From contig CAVSMH010000016.1 of the NCBI GenBank assembly GCA_963728965.1, forward strand, positions 1-64,000: a stretch of DNA of 64,000 bases, in the 5' to 3' direction. Below are positions 27,601-35,703 of this stretch, one piece after another. Each line of letters starts with the position of its first letter. Position 1 is the stretch's first letter. The notes beneath the pieces were generated by a model, which was given only the letters and a program-made list of their open reading frames with translations, did not search any database and had not been told where the DNA came from. Both the position numbers and the translations under genes were made by a program. Source of the DNA: DASQZT01 sp963728965. Its GTDB lineage: Bacteria > Acidobacteriota > Terriglobia > Bryobacterales > Bryobacteraceae.

Positions 27601-27900
27601 CTGGGCGTAGCTCTTGAAACCGTTGGCGGACACATCGAGACGATAGGGACCTACCGGCAGGTTTGGAAATGTGTAACGCCCATCGGGGCCGGAGGTCGTG
27701 CCCCGGACCAGACCTTTCTCGGTCTCGACAATCTTTACCTGGGCGCCGGGCAACGGGCTGCCGCTGGGATCGCTGATGGTGCCGCTCACCTGGGCGATCG
27801 CCACCGCTTGGGCGAAACACCGGGGAACGAAAACACCTCCGGCACAGGCCGCGAGGAGCGTAAAAACAAGCGCGAGTCTGACTTGGACCCTTGACAGCAT
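24613..27900 (-). CDS. TonB-dependent receptor with N-terminal carboxypeptidase-regulatory-like domain
   Basis: The protein has 1095 residues with a signal peptide cleaved near CFAQA. The mature N-terminus is a beta-sandwich extension (VSGTISDPSGSPLPGAQVKI, GRYTFPNLPVGPYRLDV). A plug follows (ISVAGGQANAVNYLLDGGDNNDSF), then a long beta-barrel ending in an aromatic terminal strand (PRILQFAMKLHF). This OAR-like type is abundant in Acidobacteriota and is thought to import large molecules such as glycans across the outer membrane. No classical TonB box is obvious. It stands alone, with 312 bp of leader sequence before the next divergent gene. Confidence 0.92.
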   Translation of the reverse strand: MLSRVQVRLALVFTLLAACAGGVFVPRCFAQAVAIAQVSGTISDPSGSPLPGAQVKIVETEKGLVRGTTSGPDGRYTFPNLPVGPYRLDVSANGFKSYAQSGIVLQVGNNVQINVPMQLGALSEHVEVSAEAGMVETTENTVSQVIDERRIVDLPLNGRQPTQLILLSGAAMTTPSGDLRGSKNFYSSTTISVAGGQANAVNYLLDGGDNNDSFTNVNLPIPFPDALQEFSVQTSSLPARFGLHPGAVVNAVTKSGTNDWHGSLFEFLRNGDVNARNYFAPRHDSLKRNQFGGTFGSHIIRDKLFFFGGFQGQFNRQDPPSSISYVPTPAVLAGDFSAIDGGGCISGGAGKTLIDPTNGSPFPGNQIPVSRFNAQALALTKFLPAAQNECGKVTYGIPTTGDEDQVIGRIDWVQSSKHTIYGRYFLDDYRNPAFFDGNNLLTTTSAGNLERAQSLTLGDTYTFSGNLVNALHITGTRRRDDRGAPPNDINPSKLGIQVPTPVPNFIQASVSGYFSVGCGTCANAHFNVNSIHLADDVDWIHGKHQIAFGVDYIRDQFNSINIWNSNGNFSFNGQYASGKNMGDALAAFMLGTMNSFTQSANLQNATRGTIFALYVQDSVHLAPRLTLNAGLRWDPTLVPYDYFDRGEYFSPEGFRAGQRSSVYTNAPAGLLFYGDPGIPRGFQHSHLLNLSPRLGLVWDPSGSGKQTLRVSSAILRDTEEMFYNERQTTNPPYANSIDVPFPAGGLTNPWAGYPGGVPFPLPSPLPRTFQFPTAGVYVDLPLNLLPTYMLQWNISYQRQFSPNWLASVSYLGNKTTHVWVGEDINPAIYIPGSSASTNLRRPLYLENPALGAAYSSITTSDQGGNSHYSGLLLSLQHRFANGFTLLTNYTWSHCISEVDFTGELAGSQYENPYNRSQDRGNCNFDVRHQSNTSLIAVSPVKGNGIAGRVLGNWQIAPIVTVHTGLPINITDGQDISQTGIGLDRPNLVSTAAYVHASDPRSYLARGAFQTQAPGTFGNLGRDAFTAPGTVNFDLALSRTFHMTERWQLESRAEAFNVINHTNFNGPTTGLNSSNFGVINSAGDPRILQFAMKLHF

Positions 27901-28212
27901 ACCAACCCCTTTCTGTTGTGGGAGATTCTAAATCAGGGAGGTCCCGGGTGGGAATACAACAGATTCCTTAGAACCTCAACCCTCGGTGTATCCCGGACCT
28001 CCAGCTTTATGTGATTATCCCCCCACGTTGGGGTATGTCCCCATTCCCCGCAAAGTTTTCGTTGAATTCCGCCACAAAAACGGTTAATTTTTTTTACAAA
28101 TGACTCAGAAGCCTGTCTGTATCACGTGTAAAAACCGAGGATGCGTGGCCCAGTGCCGCTTTTCGCGGCCGGAGCCAAAACCGCGGCCGCGCACTCAGAA
28201 GGAAGGCTGAAA
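27901..28212. other. Divergent intergenic region upstream of the TonB receptor
   Basis: This holds no gene. It contains short GC palindromes around 28020-28050 (CCCCA-CGT-TGGGG and repeated CCCC/GGGG blocks) and an A/T-rich stretch near 28085-28100. These could serve regulation of the receptor gene on the minus strand or of the small gene on the plus strand. No clear -35/-10 pair can be named. Confidence 0.4.
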
Positions 28213-28428
28213 GTGATCAAACTGTATCGCAGCGCGGCCCATCCGCGCCATTGGGTTGCTTACGTGCCGGAAACCGGCTGGATTGCGTTTCCGAATAAAG
28301 AAGGTGGTTGGGAAGAGCGGCACCCCGCCCGCGGCCTGGACCCGCTGCATCTCCGTGCGGTGCCTCTGCACCTGGCGGCCAACACGGGTATCCCGTTGGG
28401 CGAGCCGGAATTCGCCGAGGTCGCCTAG
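28213..28428 (+). CDS. Conserved-looking small hypothetical protein
   Basis: This 71-residue protein starts at GTG 28213 (MIKLYRSAAHPRHWVAYV) with a strong GGAAGG RBS; the longer frame from 28141 lacks support. It is rich in Trp and Pro (ETGWIAFPNKEGGWEERHPA) and ends LGEPEFAEVA. There is no signal peptide or membrane segment. It converges with the sulfatase gene, the stops being 6 bp apart. I do not know a function. Confidence 0.6.
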   Translation: MIKLYRSAAHPRHWVAYVPETGWIAFPNKEGGWEERHPARGLDPLHLRAVPLHLAANTGIPLGEPEFAEVA

Positions 28429-28434
28429 CCCGCT

Positions 28435-29889
28435 TCAGCGGCCAGACTCCGGCAGGGTAGGCGGTTCAGTTCCCGTCAGGTGCTGGTCGGCTCCGGTGGG
28501 ATCGTAGTTCGGATTGGGTGCGGGCATTGCCGCACTCACCGAACGCCGCCAGGCGGTAAGGCGGGCGTGCAGCCTCTGACGGATGTTGGGTTCGCGCAGG
28601 GCGAGGTTGTGGGCCTCGCCGATATCGTTTTTCAGATTGTAAAGTTCCAGTCGGCCGTCCTCGAAGAACTCGATCAGCTTCCAATCGCCCATCCGGACGG
28701 CGCTGGCAGGAGTGCCTCCCTGGTTGCTGTAGTGCGGGTAGTGCCAGTAGAGCGCGTCGCGCCGGAGGGTGGCGGCCCCGCGCAGCAGCGGCAACAGGCT
28801 TACGCCGTCCACCGTTGCGCCGCCCTTTCCGCCGGCCATCTCGCGAATCGTCGGGAAGAAGTCGATGCTACACACCGGAGTCTCTGAGACGCGGCCCGGC
28901 CGGGTAACGCCCGGCCAGAAGACCAGCAGCGGCTCGCGAATGCCGCCCTCGAAGAGATGCCCTTTGCCCGCGCGCAGGGGATGATTGTCGGTGACCGGGT
29001 CTTTGCGGGAACCTTCGTAGCGCAGCCCCCCGTTATCGGAGAAAACGAAGATGGCGGTATTGTCCGCGATGCGCAGGTGTTCGAGCCGGGTGCGAATGCG
29101 CCCGAGCGCTTCATCCACACTCGAAACCATGGCAGCGTAGACCGGGTTGGGGAAATCCTTGCCGGCATTCCTGGAGCGATATCGGGCGACGGCTTCCTGG
29201 CGCGCCTGCAGCGGAAGGTGGACCGCGAACTCGGGCAGGTACAGAAAGAACGGCGTTTTGCCGGCGCATTCTTCGATGAACCGGTCGGCGGCGTCGCTCA
29301 GTTTTTCGGTTAGGTAATCGTCGCGGGTGCCGCCCTCGAGCCCCGGCAGGCTGAAGGGTCCGAAATAGGACGCCGGGCTGCCACGCTCGTTGCCGGCGAC
29401 ATTCAGCTCGAACCCCTGGTCGGTGGGCAGGAACCCACTGCCACCGAGGTGCCACTTGCCGATGCTCGCGGTGCGGTAGCCCAACGGCGCGAGCGCTTCG
29501 GCAAGGGTCGTCTCGCGCAGCGGAAGCTGCTGCTCGAATGCCGGGGTAAGGAGCCGGGCGGCTGGCCACTGCTTCCGGCCGGGGATCCAATCGGTCAGGT
29601 GGAGGCGGGCGGGATACTTGCCGGTGAGGATACTGGCGCGGGTCGGCGAACAGACTGGGCAGGCCGCATAGGCATTGGTGAACCGCACACCCTCGGCGGC
29701 GAGCCGGTCGAGGTTGGGCGTCTCGTAGAACGTGTTGCCATAACAGCCGAAGTCGCGCCAGCCCAAATCGTCCACCAGTAAGAAGACGATATTCGGCTTC
29801 GGCGGAGCAGCGGCCGCCGCAGCGCATCCTCCCGCGACGCTGGCCAGAAAGCCCCGCCGCGTAGTTGGGAGAGTAGAAATGGCCCCCAT
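28435..29889 (-). CDS. Tat-exported sulfatase
   Basis: This 484-residue protein has its start set at ATG 29889, because it opens with a twin-arginine signal (TTRRGFLASVAGG). The longer frame to 30216 overlaps the divergent gene. The formylglycine motif CSPTR lies in the CPVCSPTRASILTGKYPARL region, and metal residues are in FLLVDDLGWRD and FVFSDNGG. It should hydrolyse sulfate esters in the periplasm after maturation by a formylglycine-generating enzyme, which is not in this window. Sulfated polysaccharide is a likely substrate. It is divergent from the BNR-repeat gene with about 75 bp between them. Confidence 0.93.
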   Translation of the reverse strand: MGAISTLPTTRRGFLASVAGGCAAAAAAPPKPNIVFLLVDDLGWRDFGCYGNTFYETPNLDRLAAEGVRFTNAYAACPVCSPTRASILTGKYPARLHLTDWIPGRKQWPAARLLTPAFEQQLPLRETTLAEALAPLGYRTASIGKWHLGGSGFLPTDQGFELNVAGNERGSPASYFGPFSLPGLEGGTRDDYLTEKLSDAADRFIEECAGKTPFFLYLPEFAVHLPLQARQEAVARYRSRNAGKDFPNPVYAAMVSSVDEALGRIRTRLEHLRIADNTAIFVFSDNGGLRYEGSRKDPVTDNHPLRAGKGHLFEGGIREPLLVFWPGVTRPGRVSETPVCSIDFFPTIREMAGGKGGATVDGVSLLPLLRGAATLRRDALYWHYPHYSNQGGTPASAVRMGDWKLIEFFEDGRLELYNLKNDIGEAHNLALREPNIRQRLHARLTAWRRSVSAAMPAPNPNYDPTGADQHLTGTEPPTLPESGR

Positions 29890-29949
29890 CGTGAATCCAC
29901 TCCACCTTAGCGCAATCGCGCGCGGCGGAGGTGGCCCGGCCGAGCGTAA

Positions 29950-29955
29950 TATAAT
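29950..29955 (+). promoter_or_regulatory. TATAAT -10 element directly before the BNR-repeat gene
   Basis: A perfect TATAAT ends ten bases before ATG 29965. If it is used, the mRNA would start at or within a few bases of the ATG, making it leaderless. No good -35 hexamer is present at the usual distance. Confidence 0.35.
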
Positions 29956-29964
29956 AGCCGCACA

Positions 29965-32900
29965 ATGCCAAAAGTTCGTCTGGCTCTCCTGACGGCGGGC
30001 GCCGCGGCGTTGTGCATGGCGGCGGCCTACGATCCGAAGATCTTCGCCTCGCTCGAGTGGCGGTCGATCGGTCCGCTGCGCGGCGGTCGCTCCATCACGT
30101 GCGCGGGAAGCCCAAGCCGGCCGAACGAATATTACTTCGGCGCGACCGGAGGCGGCTTGTGGAAGACTACGGATGGGGGCCTGACCTGGCGGCCCGTCAC
30201 GGATCACCAGATTCACAGCTCCTCAGTGGGCGCGGTCGCGGTTTCGGCATCCAACCCGGACGTGGTCTACCTCGGAATGGGCGAGACGCAACTGCGCGGC
30301 AACATCATGCAGGGCGACGGCGTTTACAAATCCACCGACGCCGGCAAGACCTGGAAGCACATTGGGCTAGCGGACACGCAGTCCATCGCACGCATTCGCA
30401 TCCATCCCACCAACCCGGACCTGGTCTATGTAGCGGCATTGGGGCACCCCTACGGCCGCAACGCGGAACGCGGGGTATTTCGCTCGAAGGATGGCGGCCA
30501 GAGCTGGCAGAAGGTGTTGTACCGCGACGATCGTTCGGGTGCCGTGGACCTGGTGTTGGACCCGCGGCATCCGGAGGTGATGTTCGCGGCCCTGTGGGAC
30601 GCCAACCGCACTCCATGGAGCCTCACCAGCGGCGGTCCGGGCAGCGGGCTGTTCAAGTCCAGCGATGGCGGGGATCACTGGACGGAGATCACCCGCAATC
30701 CCGGGCTGCCGGCGGGGGTGGTGGGGAAGATCGGCGTAGCCGTTTCGGGCGCCGACTCGAATCGCGTCTACGCGATCGTGGAGAACGAGAACGGCGGCGT
30801 GTTCGTCTCCGACGATGCCGGCGCGACGTGGAAGCGCAGCAGCGAGGACCGCAGCCTGCGCCAGCGTGCCTTCTACTACACGCGCATCTATGCCGATCCG
30901 CAGGCGAAAGACACCGTGTACGTGCTCAACACCGGGTTCTACAAATCCACTGACGGCGGCAAGACCTACCGCCAGCTTCGGCCGCCGCACGGCGATAATC
31001 ACGATCTGTGGATCGACCCCGCGAACCCGCAGCGGATGATCAATAGCAACGACGGCGGCGCCAACGTTTCGCTCAACGGCGGCCAGAGCTGGACCGGCCA
31101 GCAGTACGCGACGGCGCAGCTTTACCACGTAGCGGCGACCCGCGATGTCCCCTACCACGTGTGCGGGGCGCAGCAGGACAGCTCGACGATTTGTGTTTCC
31201 AGTGCGGCCGTCGGCGGACGCGGGGGCGCCGCCCGCGGAGGCGCAACCAGCTACTCCGTGGGAGGCGGGGAGAGCGGCTACATCGCGCCGCACCCCACCA
31301 ACGCGAATCTGTTCTACGCCGGCAGCCAGGGCGCGCTGCTTACGCGGTTCGACCGCCGTACGAGCCAGGCGCGCGACATCCAGGTGTACCCGCTGTTCTT
31401 CTCCGGCGAATCGGCCGGGTCGCTGCCGGAACGATGGCAGTGGACGTTTCCGATCGTGTTTTCGCCGCTCAATCCGGAGGTGCTGTATACCTCCTCGCAA
31501 CATTTGTGGAAGACCACCGACGACGGTCATAGTTGGCAGAAAATCAGTCCCGATCTGACGCGTCACGATCTCAAGACCCTGGGCGATTCGGGCGGTCCGA
31601 TCACCCATGACCAGAACGGGCCGGAGATCTACGGCACGATTTTCACCATCGCGCCTTCGCGCAAAGAGGCGGACACGATTTGGACGGGCTCCGACGATGG
31701 GCTGGTGTACCTCACGCGCGATGGCGGCAAAAATTGGGCCAATGTGACGCCGCCGGGCATGCCGGATTTCGGCCGGGTGAGCCTGATCGAAGCGTCGCCG
31801 CACAATCCCGGGGGCGCCTACGTGGCGGTGAAGAATTACCAGAACGACGACCGGCGGCCGTACCTCTTCAAGACCGCCGATTATGGCAAGACCTGGTCGA
31901 AGATCGTGGACGGAATTCCCGAGTACGACTTTGTTCACGCGGTGAGGGAGGACCCGGTGCGGCAAGGGCTGCTGTTCGCGGGCACCGAGCATGGGATTTA
32001 TGTTTCGTTCGATGACGGCACCGGGTGGCAATCGCTCGCGATGAATCTGCCCGACACGCAGGTACCGGACCTGGTGGTGGAAGGCAGGGACCTGGTGATC
32101 GCAACGCACGGGCGGTCGTTCTATGTGCTGGACGACATTACGCCACTGCGGCAGCTCACGCCGGAGGTGGTGACCGAAGATGCGCACCTGTTCCGTCCGC
32201 CGGCGGCGCAGCGCAACGTAGGGCCCGCGCGCATCGACTACTTCCTCGCCAAGCCGGTGGACCAGATCACCATTGATATTCTGGATGCCAAGGGAGAACT
32301 GGTGCGGTCGTTCGCCGGAAGCGAGGAAGAAAACAAGAAGCGTGCCTCGGCGCGCGGCGGTCGCGGAGGTCGCGCCGGCACCGCCCCGGCCGATGCGGAA
32401 GGCGCGGAAGAAGGCGGCCGCGGCGGCGGGCGCGGCGGCGCTCCCCCGCCGGTGCCCCGCAACGCGGGACTCAACCACTTTCAATGGGACCAGCGCTACA
32501 CGGGCGCCAAGACCTTCACGGGGATGATCCTGTGGGGTGGGAACACGCAAGGTCCGCTGGCGGTGCCGGGCACGTACCAGGTGCGGCTCGCCCTCGGTGG
32601 TAAGACCCTTACCGAACGCCTCGAGTTGGTGAAGGATCCCCGCCTGGACAGCGTCACCGTGGCCGATCTTGCCGAACAGTTCGCCCTGGCGATCCAGGTG
32701 CGCGACCAATTAAGCGAGGCGAACGAAATGGTGATCGTGATTCGCGAACTCAAGAGACAGATGGACGACCGTCTCAAGAAGAACCAGGAGGCGGCCCTGA
32801 AAAGCGCCTGCGACGAACTGCGGGGAAAGCTCACGGCGGTGGAAGCAGCGGTGTACCAGGTGCGGAACCGCAGTGGACAGGACCCGCTGAATTTTCCCAT

Positions 32901-33129
32901 CAAGCTGAACAATAAGCTGGCGGCATTGGGCAGCAGCATCGAGCGGGGCGACGGCAAACCGACGGCGGCTTCGTACGAGGTGTTTCGACTGCTCGCGGAA
33001 AAACTGGGCGAGCAGAAGAACCGCCTGGACGCGGTGTTGAACTCGGATTTACCCGCGGTCAACCGGCTGCTGACCGAACGCAAACTGGACGCTCTGACGG
33101 TGACTACCACGGAGACAAAAGCGAAATGA
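29965..33129 (+). CDS. Exported BNR/VPS10-type beta-propeller protein
   Basis: The 1054-residue protein has a signal peptide (ALLTAGAAALCMAAAY). The first 700 residues carry repeated BNR/Asp-box motifs such as GGLWKTTDGGLTW, GVYKSTDAGKTW, GVFRSKDGGQSW and GLFKSSDGGDHW, which form beta-propellers of the sialidase/sortilin (VPS10) type. A low-complexity Gly/Arg/Ala stretch near residues 790-830 and a helical C-terminal region follow. Such proteins are often annotated as glycosyl hydrolases, but no catalytic residues can be named. It is coupled to the next gene by ATGA and divergent from the sulfatase. Confidence 0.85.
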   Translation: MPKVRLALLTAGAAALCMAAAYDPKIFASLEWRSIGPLRGGRSITCAGSPSRPNEYYFGATGGGLWKTTDGGLTWRPVTDHQIHSSSVGAVAVSASNPDVVYLGMGETQLRGNIMQGDGVYKSTDAGKTWKHIGLADTQSIARIRIHPTNPDLVYVAALGHPYGRNAERGVFRSKDGGQSWQKVLYRDDRSGAVDLVLDPRHPEVMFAALWDANRTPWSLTSGGPGSGLFKSSDGGDHWTEITRNPGLPAGVVGKIGVAVSGADSNRVYAIVENENGGVFVSDDAGATWKRSSEDRSLRQRAFYYTRIYADPQAKDTVYVLNTGFYKSTDGGKTYRQLRPPHGDNHDLWIDPANPQRMINSNDGGANVSLNGGQSWTGQQYATAQLYHVAATRDVPYHVCGAQQDSSTICVSSAAVGGRGGAARGGATSYSVGGGESGYIAPHPTNANLFYAGSQGALLTRFDRRTSQARDIQVYPLFFSGESAGSLPERWQWTFPIVFSPLNPEVLYTSSQHLWKTTDDGHSWQKISPDLTRHDLKTLGDSGGPITHDQNGPEIYGTIFTIAPSRKEADTIWTGSDDGLVYLTRDGGKNWANVTPPGMPDFGRVSLIEASPHNPGGAYVAVKNYQNDDRRPYLFKTADYGKTWSKIVDGIPEYDFVHAVREDPVRQGLLFAGTEHGIYVSFDDGTGWQSLAMNLPDTQVPDLVVEGRDLVIATHGRSFYVLDDITPLRQLTPEVVTEDAHLFRPPAAQRNVGPARIDYFLAKPVDQITIDILDAKGELVRSFAGSEEENKKRASARGGRGGRAGTAPADAEGAEEGGRGGGRGGAPPPVPRNAGLNHFQWDQRYTGAKTFTGMILWGGNTQGPLAVPGTYQVRLALGGKTLTERLELVKDPRLDSVTVADLAEQFALAIQVRDQLSEANEMVIVIRELKRQMDDRLKKNQEAALKSACDELRGKLTAVEAAVYQVRNRSGQDPLNFPIKLNNKLAALGSSIERGDGKPTAASYEVFRLLAEKLGEQKNRLDAVLNSDLPAVNRLLTERKLDALTVTTTETKAK

Positions 33130-34595
33130 ATCGACGCGGATTTCTACAAACTATGGCGGTCGGAGCGATGGCAGCGGCCCCGGCCACGAACAAGATGATC
33201 GGCATTCAGGTAGGCGCTGTCTCGTTTGTGGACGAGGGCGTCGAGAAGGTCCTGGATGAATTCCAGCAGGACGCGTATGTGAATACGCTGTTCGTCGCCA
33301 CCTTCACGTACGGGCGGGGAATCGCGGGGCGGCAGGTGCCCGGGCAACCGCTCCCCGATCACGGCAAGCAGCAGTATGACAACAGCAGCGGCACCGGGAC
33401 CTTCCACGGCGGCAGCTACACCAAAATCCATCCGCAGTACTACAAAGACACCTCCATTCACGACTTCCGCGCGCCCGATTTCGGCGACGATTACGACGTG
33501 TTGGAGGCGGTGCTGCCGTCGGCCCGCAAGCGCGGCATGAAGACCATCTGCTGGTTCGAAGACGTCTGGAACAACTCCGTGCCCGGCGTGCGCGAGGCGC
33601 AGGAGAAACACCTGGATGGGTCGAGCGCCAACACGCTGTGCTTCAACAATCCCAACTACCGCAACTGGTTGCTGGGCATGGTGGAGGACTATTCGCGCTC
33701 GTATGAAATCGACGGCATCATGTGGGGCTCGGAACGCCAGGGCGCGTTTGCCAATGCCCTGGGATCGAGCCATGGGGGCAACCCAGGGGTGAACCGGGTA
33801 ACCTGCTTCTGCGAGTTCTGCGAACGGAAAGCGCAGGAGCGTGGCATCAACACCAAGCGCGCGCGGGAAGGGTTTCAGGCGCTTGGCAATTTCATTCAGT
33901 CCACGCGCGGAAACCGGCGGCCGGTGGATGGCTACTACGTCACCGTGTGGCGGCTGATGCTTCGCTACCCCGAAATGCTGGCCTGGGAGATGCTTTGGAC
34001 CGACAGCCTGCGCGAAACGTACGCCGCCATGTACAACAAGGTGAAATCGGTGAAGCCCACGGTGGGAGTGGGCTGGCACATCTGGCACAACAACAGCTTC
34101 AGCCCGATCTACCGCGCCGAGCAGGATCTTTCGGAGATCTCCAAACACGCCGATTTTCTGAAAATGGTGATGTATCACAACTGCGGCGGACCGCGCATGG
34201 CGTCGTACATCCGCGCAACTGGCTCCACCATCTATGGCGACGTGCCGCAGCAGGAACTGCTCGATTTCCATTACCGGGTGATGGGGTACCAACATGAGAA
34301 GAGCCTGGCCGAGATACCGCAGACGGGCCTTTCCGCCGACTACGTGTTCGAGGAAGCGAAGCGGGCGCGAGACGCATTGAACGGTACTAAGACCCAGTTA
34401 TGGCCGGGGATCGATATCGACATCCCGACCGGGGCCAACCAGAGCAAATCCTCGCCCGACGGGACGCACCAGGCGGTGCTGGCCGCGTTCCGGGCGGGAG
34501 CGGACGGGGTGCTGCTTTCGCGGAAGTACTCGGAGATGAAGTTGGCGAACCTGCGCGGCGCCGGTGCGGCGATCCGCGAACTGGGCATGGCGTGA
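33126..34595 (+). CDS. Tat-exported TIM-barrel protein, glycoside-hydrolase-like
   Basis: This 489-residue protein starts MNRRGFLQTMAVGAMAA, a twin-arginine signal. The body reads as a (beta/alpha)8 barrel: VNTLFVATFTYGRG, MKTICWFEDVWNNS, EIDGIMWGSERQGA, PTVGVGWHIWHNN, HADFLKMVMYHNC and TQLWPGIDIDIPTG are strand ends with acidic residues, as in putative glycosidases. A Cys pair (CFCEFCERKA) is embedded. It overlaps the BNR gene by ATGA, so both are made together. The family assignment is by overall pattern; substrate unknown. Confidence 0.65.
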   Translation: MNRRGFLQTMAVGAMAAAPATNKMIGIQVGAVSFVDEGVEKVLDEFQQDAYVNTLFVATFTYGRGIAGRQVPGQPLPDHGKQQYDNSSGTGTFHGGSYTKIHPQYYKDTSIHDFRAPDFGDDYDVLEAVLPSARKRGMKTICWFEDVWNNSVPGVREAQEKHLDGSSANTLCFNNPNYRNWLLGMVEDYSRSYEIDGIMWGSERQGAFANALGSSHGGNPGVNRVTCFCEFCERKAQERGINTKRAREGFQALGNFIQSTRGNRRPVDGYYVTVWRLMLRYPEMLAWEMLWTDSLRETYAAMYNKVKSVKPTVGVGWHIWHNNSFSPIYRAEQDLSEISKHADFLKMVMYHNCGGPRMASYIRATGSTIYGDVPQQELLDFHYRVMGYQHEKSLAEIPQTGLSADYVFEEAKRARDALNGTKTQLWPGIDIDIPTGANQSKSSPDGTHQAVLAAFRAGADGVLLSRKYSEMKLANLRGAGAAIRELGMA

Positions 34596-34628
34596 GACCG
34601 GGCGCGGCGGACCGCCTATAAACGAGAC

Positions 34629-34669
34629 GGCGGCTGTAGACCAGGGAGATACCCTGCCCTACAGCCGCC
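34629..34669. terminator. Bidirectional terminator hairpin
   Basis: GGCGGCTGTAG (34629-34639) pairs perfectly with CTACAGCCGCC (34659-34669), and an inner CAGGG/CCCTG stem (34642-34646 and 34652-34656) extends it. It lies between two convergent genes, 33 bp after one stop and 30 bp from the other. Confidence 0.75.
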
Positions 34670-34698
34670 AAGATGATGGTTGGAACTTGTCCGTAGCG

Positions 34699-35646
34699 TC
34701 AGCGCGTGCGCCTGCGCGGCTCCAAGTGCCGTGCCGGCTTCGTCTTCACTACCTGTTCGAACTGATCTTCCGGCAGGCTCGCCGAAACGTTCAGGATGTT
34801 TCCCTGCGCGTTGATTTGCACCGATTGGATCAGCGTCGTCACCACGGGTTGATTGGCTGCCTGCATCTGCGCCAGGTTGACAAGCAGCTTCAGGGCATCA
34901 GCCATGGCTTGGGCATTTTGCCCCGTATCGGCGGTGGCCTGTCCGGTCACGACCACCTGGTTGCCGAACTTGACGCCGCCGGCTGCCTGCTGGATGGCCT
35001 GGAACGCGCCCTGCCCGTTCAACCCGGGTACGTTGGGGGCGTTCGGCGCTGGATGCAGCGAGCTGAGCGGCACCATCGAAACGGCCCAGGCATCCTGGGC
35101 GGTGCTCCACTGGTCGATCTGCACGCCCAGCAACGCGGAAATCGAAGTGGGCGTTTTCTGCCGGTCGATGGCGCCTTTCACGTTGGCGAGGTCACCCGCC
35201 GCCACCATCGTCGTGCTTAAGAATGCGACGCCCATGGTCTTCTTGGGGTCTTCGATGATGGTCACCCCGCCGTAGGTTTCGCTGAGCGCGCCCTTTTCGG
35301 CAGCGGCGGCAGCGATGCGCCCCGGCTCGAAATTACCCCGCGCCAGGAACAGCCCCGTATGGTTCTGCGGTTTGCCATTCGAACCCACCAGGACTTCGCT
35401 GACATCCCGCGTCGGGTCGAAACCCGTCAGGGTGATGAGCTCCTGGAATTTGGGATCGGTCGTTTTGACCTGCGAAAGCACGTACTGGCCAAACAGCGTG
35501 GCCTTGGCCTGATCCACGTTCACGCCCGCCACCACTTGGGCGTCGGGCATCAACAGGCCCACAAGCCGAGGATCGGCGGCTTTAGCAGGAAGAGCTGCGG
35601 AGAATGCAAATGCGAGCGTTGCGGTTGTCAGGATTCGTGCGTTCAT
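34699..35646 (-). CDS. Secreted hypothetical protein
   Basis: This 315-residue protein has a clear signal peptide (MNARILTTATLAFAFSAAL, cleaved near AKAADP). The mature part alternates strands and helices (LVGLLMPDAQVVAGVNVDQ, GLFLARGNFEPGRIAAAA, VAFLSTTMVAAGDLANVKGA) and ends in a basic tail. The pattern resembles uncharacterised exported proteins common in Acidobacteriota. No catalytic motif is visible. It converges on the TIM-barrel gene and shares its strand with the RibBA-type gene upstream. Confidence 0.7.
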   Translation of the reverse strand: MNARILTTATLAFAFSAALPAKAADPRLVGLLMPDAQVVAGVNVDQAKATLFGQYVLSQVKTTDPKFQELITLTGFDPTRDVSEVLVGSNGKPQNHTGLFLARGNFEPGRIAAAAAEKGALSETYGGVTIIEDPKKTMGVAFLSTTMVAAGDLANVKGAIDRQKTPTSISALLGVQIDQWSTAQDAWAVSMVPLSSLHPAPNAPNVPGLNGQGAFQAIQQAAGGVKFGNQVVVTGQATADTGQNAQAMADALKLLVNLAQMQAANQPVVTTLIQSVQINAQGNILNVSASLPEDQFEQVVKTKPARHLEPRRRTR

Positions 35647-35703
35647 ACCATGAAGGACGTAAGGCCTGCATTCATATTAGCGCGGGTATGGCGGAGCGCG
35701 GAC

